The translations under genes were made by a program, and so were the position numbers. From the NCBI RefSeq assembly GCF_018139145.2, contig NC_059473.1, positions 1,550,001 to 1,614,000 on the forward strand: a DNA stretch of 64,000 nucleotides. The letters are read 5' to 3'. Below are positions 1 through 10,300 of this stretch, piece by piece. The notes under the pieces are model-generated. The model ran no database searches and had not been told where the DNA came from. It saw only the letters and a list, made by a program, of their open reading frames with translations. Position 1 is the first letter of the stretch. Each line of letters begins with the position of its first letter. The stretch is from Gymnogyps californianus. Taxonomy: Eukaryota; Chordata; Aves; Accipitriformes; Cathartidae.

Positions 1-153
1 ACAGTGGGGTGGTTGCTTCAGTGGTAACTTCATTGGGGTCAGCCCCAGCTTCCAGAAGAACACGAACACTTTCCAAAGACCCATGGCGTGCTGAAAGGTG
101 CAGCGCACACATCCCTTCAAAAGTCTTTGAATTTATGTAGTCACCAGATGGAG
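1..153 (-). CDS. ASB3: ASB3 coding exon 2 (partial, runs off left edge)
   Basis: This is an internal coding exon of the ankyrin repeat and SOCS box protein 3, a substrate receptor for Cullin5-Elongin B/C ubiquitin ligases. On the minus strand a clean acceptor (TTTGTAG) ends at 154 and the exon opens at 153. The first two bases complete a codon begun by the upstream exon, giving Ala, then Pro-Ser-Gly-Asp-Tyr-Ile-Asn. The frame continues through an ankyrin repeat with the landmarks [16 protein letters not shown] and TTPL, which match the second ankyrin unit of human ASB3 as remembered. The exon is still open at base 1. The remaining ankyrin repeats and the C-terminal SOCS box must lie outside the window to the left. 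Confidence 0.9.
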
Positions 154-518
154 CTACAAATGACAATAATGGTGGGAAAAAAGTGTATTTAGCAAGGAAT
201 TACAAAACAAGTTATTTCAGATGTGTGGCCTACAGCATATCCACGAACGTGCTGTTATCAACTCTTTCAAACAGCAGTGTCAGTTATTGCTGGCCCTATG
301 CAGATACCCACCTTGGACAGAGAAGGTAACGTAAAATCAAAAGTCACTCACAGACTACAACATGCCTATTTTTCTTTACCGTAGCTAGTCAGCATCTATG
401 AAACCACACAGAAATTTACAAAACAAGAATACTATAAGAGAAATCTATTTAATTTATATTTTATATGACAGGGTAACTTAGCAGAAAGTCCCACTATTTC
501 ACATCAAATTTTCCTTAC
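154..518 (-). other. ASB3: ASB3 intron between its first two coding exons
   Basis: This is a short 365-bp intron with a GTAAGG donor at 518 and a TAG acceptor ending at 154, both read on the minus strand. The interior is AT-rich and I see no other feature in it. Confidence 0.85.
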
Positions 519-714
519 CTGCACGAACTAGCAGCCTCAGACATTCACTCGAATTGTGAGCTGCTGCTTCGTGGATTGGCACCCACCCCCTGTTATCTGG
601 AACATCGATGCTGTATCCCTGCTTAATTAGTTTCGTCAACATTTTAACATTTCCTTCTCTAGCTGCAAGCCCCACGGCGGAACATCGATCGGAATAGGCT
701 TCCGTGAAATCCAT
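519..714 (-). CDS. ASB3: ASB3 first coding exon, start codon at 714
   Basis: This exon encodes the N-terminus of ASB3, beginning [20 protein letters not shown] and running through the first ankyrin unit ([21 protein letters not shown]). The start is placed at 714-712 because human ASB3 begins with MDFTEAY. An in-frame ATG at 729 would add only five residues (MAYAR). The exon itself appears to start at 732, after a CTGCAG acceptor preceded on the minus strand by a long pyrimidine tract with a run of T (positions 738-790). The donor is AG|GTAAGG, with the exon ending at 519. The exon holds 196 coding bases (65 codons plus one base), which is in phase with the next exon at 153. The 5' noncoding exon must lie upstream in the CpG-rich region shared with CHAC2. 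Confidence 0.93.
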
Positions 715-732
715 CCTTGCGTATGCCAAACT

Positions 733-1307
733 CTGCAGGAGGAAGGCAGGAGGAAGAAAGGGGAGGAGGAAAAAAAAAAAAAAAGGAAAAAATAAAAAGG
801 AAAAAGAGATGCCTGTTACTACAAAATATGTATACGAGTTTGTTTTGTTTTGTTTTGCAGATGGTTTGGCTTGGTTTGTGGTTTTTGGGGGGAGCGTGTT
901 TGTTCGTTTGTGGGGTTTGGGGGGGGTAAGAGCTCCCCTGCTGCTGCCCAGCGGCTCCCTGGGAAGCAGTTACAGGGGGCAGGGGATATCTTTTCCCGGG
1001 CCAGCTGACATAACTATAAAGGCAAACCTCTGCGCTCAAGACGGGCTCACACAGACACCTTGCAGAACCACGGTCACGCCGCCGCTCTGCCAAAACACCG
1101 TCGTGGCTCCGCCAGGAGCCCCCCTCCCTCCACAAAGCCCCGAGGCCGCTAGCACCTCAGGGGCAGAACCCGCTACCTCCCGCGCCGTCTGCGAGCGGGA
1201 AGCCCGCTTCCCCCCCCCTCCCGCCCCCGGCCGCGGGGCCGCCCCGCCGGCAGTGCGCAGGCCCGCGGCGGTCGGGCCGGGCCGGGCCGCCCGGTAGTCG
1301 GTCAGCC
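733..1307. promoter_or_regulatory. Divergent ASB3/CHAC2 promoter region, CpG-rich
   Basis: ASB3 reads left from 732 and CHAC2 reads right from 1308, so both 5' ends lie within this roughly 575-bp stretch. From about 1060 the sequence becomes strongly GC- and CpG-rich, and the island continues through CHAC2 exon 1 to about 1830. There is no clear TATA box near CHAC2. The minus-strand pyrimidine tract at 738-790 belongs to the ASB3 acceptor. A noncoding ASB3 exon 1 must end somewhere here. GAG|GTAGCG, read on the minus strand around 1172-1178, is one possible donor, but I cannot fix it. A T/G-rich simple stretch occupies about 838-930. Confidence 0.6.
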
Positions 1308-4300
1308 ATGTGGGTGTTCGGCTACGGCTCCCTCATCTGGAAAGTGGATTTCCCTTACGAGGAGAAGATGGTGGGGCGCATCCTGGGCTACAGCCGCCGC
1401 TTCTGGCAGGGCAGCACCGACCACCGCGGCGTGCCGGGCAAGGTGAGGAGGGGCGCGGGCGGGGGCGGCGCTCCCCGGGCCTGACGGAGGAGCCGGGCGG
1501 GCCCGGCAGCGCGGCCCCTCACGGCGGCGGGCGGGCCTCGGCCTGCCGGCGCTGGGACCTGGCTCCGCGGCGGGGAGCGGGCCAAGCCCCTGCCCCGTGG
1601 CCGAAGCGAACCGGCCTTCCTCCGGACCCCGCTGCGGCCGGGCACCGTCAGGGTGCCGAGGGCGCTCCCCAGTGCGGGGACTCCGCAGAAAATGCCGGCG
1701 GTGGCCCCACACGGACGCTGTCCGGCGGCTCGCAGCCTGCCCCGGCCCTGCGGCTGTCAGCCGGCCTCGCCCGGGAGCACCGGCGGCCCCCAGCGTCACC
1801 CTGACTGCTGGGGACCTCGGCCGCACTCCTCCCGTCCTTGCCATTGCTGCTGCTTTTTGTTTTTTTAAAACTTAAAAGTATGTCTTATGAGCAGCTGATG
1901 CTTGCTGATGCCAGTTACTCCAGTCTTCTTTTGCAAAGCGCTGAGGTTAAGTATTTACCACTTTGACTTCTAATTTATTTCATTGTGGCGAGTATTTCCT
2001 AAAGTTCAAGAATTCATTTTCTTCTGTGCTGTCAATCAAAAAAACCCAAACAACATAATGAACTTCAAAGAGGAGAAGAAAGGTAACAAAAATAACCCTC
2101 AGTCCATTTTAATAGCTCAAAAATAACCAAGTTAGTTATTATAGACATTAATCTAAATAACTAAGGGTAAATACCTCAGTGTGGGTGTCAGGCTTTGCAG
2201 AGAAAGGCTAGTTAATAAGTCAAGGCCAGAAGCGTTGATCTGAGGAACTACCTCACTGTTTTTCAGCTTTTTTCCTCTCAAATAAAAACTCATGGAGGAG
2301 GAAATATGTACTGTTTGGAAAAGGGGGAGGCAGGGAAAGCCACCAAAACAAAGAAACTAAAATTCCAGAAGTGAGCATTCCCAATTTCATGCGAACATAT
2401 GTATTTTTAAGCCACAGGAGTGAGAATAATAGTCTTACTCTGCTTTGAAAGCCTGTACCACCCTCCCCAGAGAAGGGCTGTCACCCTTACATAATTCTAA
2501 ATAGCTCAACAAATGTTAAAGAAACAATAGGTTGCAGAAGCACCCAGCAAGTTAGATGCATGACTTTGATGTGGCAGGACTGTTACTTACAACTGCAGAT
2601 GCTGCTCACGACTTAGTCATCAGAAATGCAAACTGATCATAAATGTATAGAAACTGATACTTGCATACAGCTCTCTAACAATTTACCTACTTTGAATGCT
2701 GGTTTTGTATCATGAAAGTACGTTTTCCTGATGCTCCCTAAAGCAGTTGTCTAACCCGCACACTGGTAACTCCACTCTAAAACTGGAATACAGCTTTAAA
2801 AGAGCTCCTCCAGAAAAGGCATAAGGATACTTTTTAAAAATAAAACACAGCATGCTACGTGTAGCATGGAAGAAATTTTCATCTAGTTCTAAATAGCACT
2901 AATTAGAACCTCAAACACCATAAAATAACTTGACAGTACTTAAAGATAACACAACACCCCCCCTTGCATTTACTTTTCTGCAAGGCAAATCACCATGCTT
3001 CAGGTACTAGCACAAGTTGGGCATCTAGTATTTAAAAAAAAAAGTTTACTGCAAAGAAACAAATTATGTGCAAGCGGACGCGGGCTCGGCAGGCATGTTT
3101 TTCAGGTTGAGGCAGTGCAGCGCACATGCAGCTGTCCCAGTTCTGAACTTGAGCCCCAAAACGCTTTGCCTCGTTGCTTTTAAGATCGAGTCGAAAGCCT
3201 CGCTTTGTCACCCGGTATACACGCTGTCATACACACAGTTGCTGCCTCCAAACCTGCCCCGCTCTCAGCCGCCGCCTCACCTGGCTGGAGAGATGCAGCA
3301 TGCCCTGCGGCTGGCTTGGTTAGGTCTGCTGACTGGACAGCTACCGTTCGCTTTCTCAGTGGGAACACTAATTTCTCATCTACCAGTCATCCCTTTTCAA
3401 AGATTACATTTGCATGAGCATTGGGAAATTTCTGTTGTTCTCTTGAATTTGGATGAATTGAAAAGCACGTGCAAAAGTTGTTAGCGTGGCGCATAAAAGA
3501 GTGTGATCCCATCAGCCTCCCCTACTTAGGAAACCAGGCTTTAAAAAAAAAAAAATTTTTTTTAAAAAAACTGATCAGTCAACAGAGAAAGTCTTACTCT
3601 TGGGGCTTCAGAAAGGAATAAAACCTGCACTAGCCAGTTTTTCTTCCTTTTTGCAAGTATCCTTGGTGACCTCATTGCATTATCTTCTGCTGGGCTAGCT
3701 GAAATTCAGGGGAATACTCAGAGTGTCTGTCTTTGTGCAGATACTGGATATCTTGCAAAATGGCCACGCCAGCTTACTGCCCACTAGCATACAGTTGGTT
3801 CCAAGAAGCTTAGACGTTTGTATTTCTGTCCCAGTCAAGATCATACCCATAACCATCATCTGCAGGCATACAGAGCCTTAAAACAACAAGAAAAACCCCC
3901 ACACAAGCCTATGCTTTGTAGTATTTCTATTTAGATGCTTGTTTGGACAGACTGAGGGCACAGGTCACTAGTTATGTAAACTGGTTAATGCATTTTATTT
4001 TATGTTTTATATAAAACACTTAGCATTAACAAAATACACTTCTTCTCAGCATCAACAAGTTAATGCCTTTTTGTATTCCTGCAATCCATGAGTTGTTACT
4101 CCTATTTGCAAGGCAAAAAGGCTCCCTCAGCGTACGCTGAGAAAACACACAGCTGGGACCTCCCATTCCACCAGGCCAAACGCTCTGTGCTATAAAATCT
4201 CTACAATCCTTGATATCAGAGATGAATGACATGTCTTGTGAGTGAGCTACAAGTGAAACTGGTCCTTCAGTACTAACACATTTTAACGAACAGCAATAAA

Positions 4301-7300
4301 ATAGTAGCCAACAAGTTAAAAAAAACCTCTCCTGAAAACACTTGTAGCTCCAACATTCCACGGTCAGCGCAACAAAAACATGCAGAGCACTTTTATGTAC
4401 AGTGGCTGCAAGCTTTTAGTACAAAACTTGATTGATCTTGTAATTGTACTTTGAACCGCTCAACTCATACTGTAATAAGATGGTTAACTAGTTATAAAGT
4501 GATGTTTAATCATGGGGCCGTATTTTATAGTTTACAGGATGTTAAATTGGAAAAAGTTTTGTTAGATTCAGAATGCAAAAAAAAGGAATAAACGTTTCTT
4601 GAAAAACATACGGCAACTTATACATTACCTGTATCTAAAAATAAGATTTTCAGAGGATTATTCCAAATAGTACATTAAAGCAGCTTGAATTTTACCAGGC
4701 CGTAACAGTGTTCCCTGAAAAAAGTGCTATTGGCTTAGAAAGACCTGAATAAGTAACAAAAATGTTTTCATAAATGGCAAATTCAAATTTCTTAGTGCAC
4801 GCTTCAGAAAAAATGGCATCAGAAATGCAAACCTGCATGATTCACATAAACCGTCTCAAACGTTAAAGTCTGGGGGTTTGGTTTTGCACAGAACAGTACA
4901 GAAGCATAAACGCATTCAAAGGTTGAAGCCATTATTATCACAAAATGGTCTGAACCAAACTCATAGCTTGCTGCTGCCAAAACAGTGAAGTTTGGCTTCC
5001 TCTCCTTACAATCCTCCTCCCTCCCAGCTTCAGACCACTTGCTTTAGCCACTCTCCTCGATCTGGCGCCGGCATTCACTTGACTGCATGGCACACCGACA
5101 GGCCTGACATTTGGAGAATCTCAGTTCTGGCTCTGCCAGAGACTGTCCTTGTTCCTAGCCCTCCGATGTGCTTAGAAAAAAACCCGGGGAAACTTGATGA
5201 CATGATTAATCTAGCTCCAGCTGTCTGCTGCCGCTGTCCAAACAATGTCCAAACAGAAAACTCTGAGTTTCTGCATGCATAGAATTACTGGGTCAGCTTA
5301 AGGTTAAATCATTTTACGATAATGAAGGGCTTTTAGTTTGTTATAAGTGAAATGGAGAAAAAAAGAGGTTGGACTAGAGGATCTCCAGAGGTGCCTTCCC
5401 ACGTCCACGATTCCCTGATTTACCCTGGCGGTTTCTTCCCGTTGGATGGCTGCCGGCGAGGGGGCTATAGGGGAGAGGATGGATAGATAGGCTCCTGTTA
5501 TGCCATAATGAGCCACAGGAAAAGAAAGTAGAAAAGGCTATGCTTTGTTTAAATAAACTTGTGCTGGTAAGGAAACCATTTTAAATTATTACATTCCTAC
5601 TTATTAGCAAACTTACACCTCCCTTTCTGAAAAAAAATTTAAGAGGTAATCAAGCTAAAATTATTTCTAAGGTTGTATCTCCTTTTATTCCACCTTACTT
5701 TCATATCCAGATGCAAAAATTAATTGATTCCTCTATCAGTAAATATTTCATAATTTTAGTAGATGAGCAGTTTACGGTACCACTGAAAACAATCTAACAG
5801 CGGAAGATCTTATTTCAGTTTACCCCACTATTTCATAGCACACATCAGCTAGACCTCAGGACTGTCCTGAGGAACTTTATCTCCATGCAGATAGACAAAG
5901 CCCCCATGCCAGGAGAACATCATAGACTCTAGCGCAGACTCTGCACCATGCTAATGCTATTTTCCTCTTTTTACTGAACCCAGGATGGTAAACCTAGAAG
6001 AATCTCCTGTCACTTGCACTCAGGAGACACAAGTACGTTTGGGAGCTCTAGTGTACAGTACAATTGAGGGCCTGAAGTGAAATGCAACGCTAAGAGCTGA
6101 AACAACATGTATTTAATTTTCTGCAGTGGCTTCCCTTCTGATTCAGAGGGGTGATGGCCCTTAGCACTACAAATGCCTTAGAAAATTCCCGCATGGCTGC
6201 AGACCACACTGCTGCTCCAGTGTGATCCAATGGAAGGTTGCCTTTGTCAGCCTTCCTGGCAGTAGGCTGCACAGAACTGACACAAATCCCTCAAAGACAT
6301 CTGATTTAGGAGATCATTCAAGTTTGCCCTTGCCAGTACTCCCTGGGCACGCCAAAAATGGTTTTGGTTTATATTATATAGCCGGTCATTATAGATGTGT
6401 TATTTTCTTTACTTAGCTAGCAGAGGTAATACCCATGGTTCCTTACCGGTGTTTGTTTTAGGTAGTTCCATGCAAGACAAGGACTCTGCAAACCAATACA
6501 ATAAATATCCTGTCCTTCCCTAGACACACAGATCATTCTTTCATCACACAACCAATCTGAAGATTAAGTACTCTTCAGTACTCTACTTTCATTTAGTATT
6601 TAGGCTTCAGATATAGGCATTCCTGGTAATAACAAGGAAGTTGTTTCCACCACAGAATGTCTCTTTAATCCATAATTGACAAAATCTTAGTGACCAGTAT
6701 TGAGTACACAAGTCAGGGAAATATTAGTGGCGATGGAAAAAACTGATAGCCATATGGAAAACTAAGCCATGTATATATGTATATACATATTTATGTATAC
6801 ATATACACACACACTTTTGTAATACATTTAAAGAAAAATGGTAGAGCCATTCCAGTCTCACATTAGCATATGTAAAACTATCGCTGCCGGCCTAACTACA
6901 TGGCAGTCATGTCACAGAGGCAGAACAATAAAACGAAAGACAAAATTTACTGTTCGTGACATTGTGGGAGTAACCATTAGTATGCATAACAACAAAAGAT
7001 TCTCTATTACCTGTCATACCTCAGAGTCTAACTTAGTGTCATTATGGATAGTTTTATGAGAAAAGCTGTCTTTAGGAGAATAAAAATAGTAAGTTGAATG
7101 GTTAGAAAATGAATAATTAGTTGGGGAGGTGACTAGCACATGAGCCAGTACTACACCTGTATAGTGACTATTTTGTGGAATACCAGACACTCCATCTCAC
7201 AATGATTATGGCAGAGCTGGACCATGGAAATACAAAGTGTCTTAATTTTGAGTGAGTTAATTTTCTTCTTAGTAGCTGGTATAGTGCTGTGTTTTGGATT

Positions 7301-10300
7301 TAGCATGAGAATACTGTTGATAACACGCTGATGTTTGAGTTGCTGCTAAGTAGTGCTTATCCTAAGTTAAGGATTTTTCAGTTTCCCATGCTCTGCCAGC
7401 AAGCAGGTGCACAAGAAGCTGGGAGGGAGCACAGCCAGGACAGCTGACCCGAACTGGCCCAAGGGATATTCCATACCATAGAACATCATGCCCAGTATAT
7501 AAACTGGGGGGAGTTGGCTGGGAGGGGCGGATGCTGCTCGGGCATCGGTCAGCGGGTGGTGAGCAACTGCATTGTGCATCACTTGTCTTTTCTTAGGTTT
7601 TATTTCTCTCTTTTTTGTTATATTCCTTTCCATTACAATTAGTATTATTATATTTTTATTATTATTAGTTAGTATTATATTTTATTTTACTTTAGTTGTT
7701 AAACTGCTCTTATCTCAACCCACAAGTTTTACTTCCCCCCCCGCCCCATCCTCCTCCCCATCCCACTGGGAGCGGGGAGGAGCGCGCGGCTGCGTGGTGC
7801 TTAGTTGCTGGCTGGGGTTAAACCATGACACAGAGAAAACCCTACATTGTTACTGTGTGAGAGAGACAAACACAGGTATAGGCTCATCAAACAGAAAAGC
7901 AGGGACATGTCAGTGAAACTATTAGTGATGAGATATAAAAAGACCGAGATGTAGTAGCCCAAGACTGAAGGTTAGCTAAGAGTAAGTGAAAGGCATGCAT
8001 CCAAGTCCATCAAGTTCAGATTATCTTTGCAACTCCTAAGAGAATGAATTTCTATCCTACACTAGAATTGAATGAATGCTAGTATCTCTGCTTTCCCTTA
8101 CCTCTAACCAAAGACACTTGTACGCTAATTTGATGCCAAAATTAGCAATTTTAAACTACAGATGTTGTTCTCCATAGGGTTTTATGTTTTAAAATTTTAT
8201 TCTCCAGGTTATAGAACAAATTTCAACAATTTTTTTTCCAGTATTTATGAACTGGCTTCTTACTGTTCCTGCAAGAAGTAACTCATTGGAAAAATAAGCC
8301 ATTACCAAGGTATCCTCCCTCTGCCCAGTAAGGGAGAATGAGCTGGGAGGGGGAAAAGAAGGGGAAAATAGTCTTTTGCACAATAAACTTCTTTTTTCAA
8401 CCTTGAATAACATGGTGCTTACTAAAAATTACTAGCAGATTTCTTTGTTCAAAAACATCTAATTAGCTAGGAGCTTTTAAACCTAGGAGTTGCCATGTGT
8501 CATAGAGTGTAATTAACATTTGCTAAAATCCAGTTAGTGTAAACCAAGCCAGAAGTGGTAGTATCTTGCTTAGTTCTATGCAAGCTAGATTTCTATGTTA
8601 GGTTATTTTCCATGCCTGTGTGTAAACTTTTTGAATACAAGTGAGAAGGTTCACCTCATTGTCAGTCCGGAGATTAAAAAATTGCATAGTACTGCGGAGA
8701 AGCAACGTGACTGAGGAAGGTGCGCTCCTCGAGGATAGTTTTACATTAATGAATTATTGTCACCATTTTAAACAGGAATAGAATTGAGTCTGAACAGCAC
8801 ATGCAAAGCAAGGGCATTCAAAACCTCCTTGTTTATGACTGCCCTTAATTTAACTTCTATGTTGCAGACACTTTCCACTCAGAATTTAACATTTTGTTTA
8901 TCACAGTTTATCTAATACAGATCAAAAGCTATTCTCAGAAAATATTTATACTGAACCTCAAAGAAATAGACCTTATTGAGATTGTCCTGAATTAGTTCTC
9001 TCTAACCCTTTCATTACTTTTCATTTGTTTTTTTCTTGTTTTGGTTTGGTTTTGCTCATGATTTAGGGTAGAAGCCTCTAACTGAACTATGATTTTTTTT
9101 AAATTTTAGCCTGGAAGAGTTGTGACTCTGGTTGAAGATCCTGAGGTATAGTACTCCTGTTCTGTCTCTGTAGCGTACAGAATGTCCTCTTGCATTCCCA
9201 GCCTGTGTACTAAGTCTCTATTAATTTTTGCTTCTCTACAAGCAAATAATTGAGTTATCTTTAGTGCAATGAAAAGTTCTCTCAAAATTTCCTGGAGTTA
9301 CACCAATGACTCTTGATTGTTTCAAATAAATCAGTCTAAACTAAGAAACTGGAAGTAGTTTGGGTCTGTTATTACCAAAGGTGTATTTTAAAGTATTTTC
9401 CGGAATAATCACTAAGCTATCCGGTTATAAGATGCAGAATTTTACTTTCAGCATATGTTTAGTGCTGACAATATGCCAACAGTAGACCCCAGATGTTGTG
9501 TCAGAACTGTAGTCTTGCCCTCCCAAAATAAAAACTGAAACAAATCAAGATTACATTGCAGTGATAAAAAAGGAGATACCCTTGCTTTTTTGCTACACAG
9601 ATAAAATGCTTAAGGAATTAAATGCCACAGCTGTGCTTTCGGTTTCTACATAATATTGTGAAATTAGCTCCTGTTTAGAGAAAACGGTCATTGGCCCGAG
9701 TCTACCATTCTTGCTTATCTTTCAACCTTTTCCCTAGGTCTCGCTTAGTGCAATGGAAGTGTTTGCAAGGGGAGTGCCCGGGCTGGGGAGGGAGGGGAGA
9801 TGAAACAAGGCCTATGCTTATAGTCATGTAACCTGTAGGAAAATCAAGACTTTTCTGCTTATAAAAGTATTTAGACTTGCATTTTACCCATTTCTAATTC
9901 TGTTTGATAGTAAAGAAGCTGTCTTACAACTACCTGCCATTTTTTTAGGGATCTTACCCGCTAGAGAGCTCTCAGTTGGACTGCTCACCAGCTAGGACAA
10001 AAGCTTTGAGCTAGGCTGGGGAAGCCCAGGGGCAGCTATTGCAGCATACACCTTGGATGCGATTGCTTTCCCACTCCCTGCTGATCCTCTGGGCCCCCCC
10101 ATCCAGCAGTGCACTCTATTCTGGCACCTTGCTGGGAACGGCTGTGATGGTCGTGTCCGTCCAGTTTCAGGAGTGGGAATCCCTGCAGGTACTAGTGCCT
10201 CCAGAGGGGCAAGAGGGAAGGAAGGATGGCATGGATGCAGAGGGAGAGCAAGGCCACAGACACCAGGCTGTAAGACAGAGAGGATGGGTATTTTGGTAGT

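Larger units (their letters stand above)
1443..9109 (+). other. CHAC2: CHAC2 intron 1 (7.7 kb)
   Basis: The donor is GTGAGG at 1443 and the acceptor TTTTAG ends at 9109. The first 400 bases are CpG island. The rest is AT-rich noncoding DNA holding a CR1-like scrap near 5364-5418, a TA/CA microsatellite near 6769-6814, a solo LTR at 7238-7830 and an A/T palindrome near 3542-3570. No extra exon was recognised. Confidence 0.85.

Noticed and set aside
704..1297. 197-aa plus-strand ORF upstream of CHAC2
   Set aside because: It begins in the ASB3 exon on the opposite strand and runs through simple repeats and the CpG island, with no motif.
7367..7633. 88-aa minus-strand ORF, with a near copy at 61619-61882
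   Set aside because: Both lie inside the two solo LTRs, antisense to them. The likeness comes from the repeat and not from a conserved gene.
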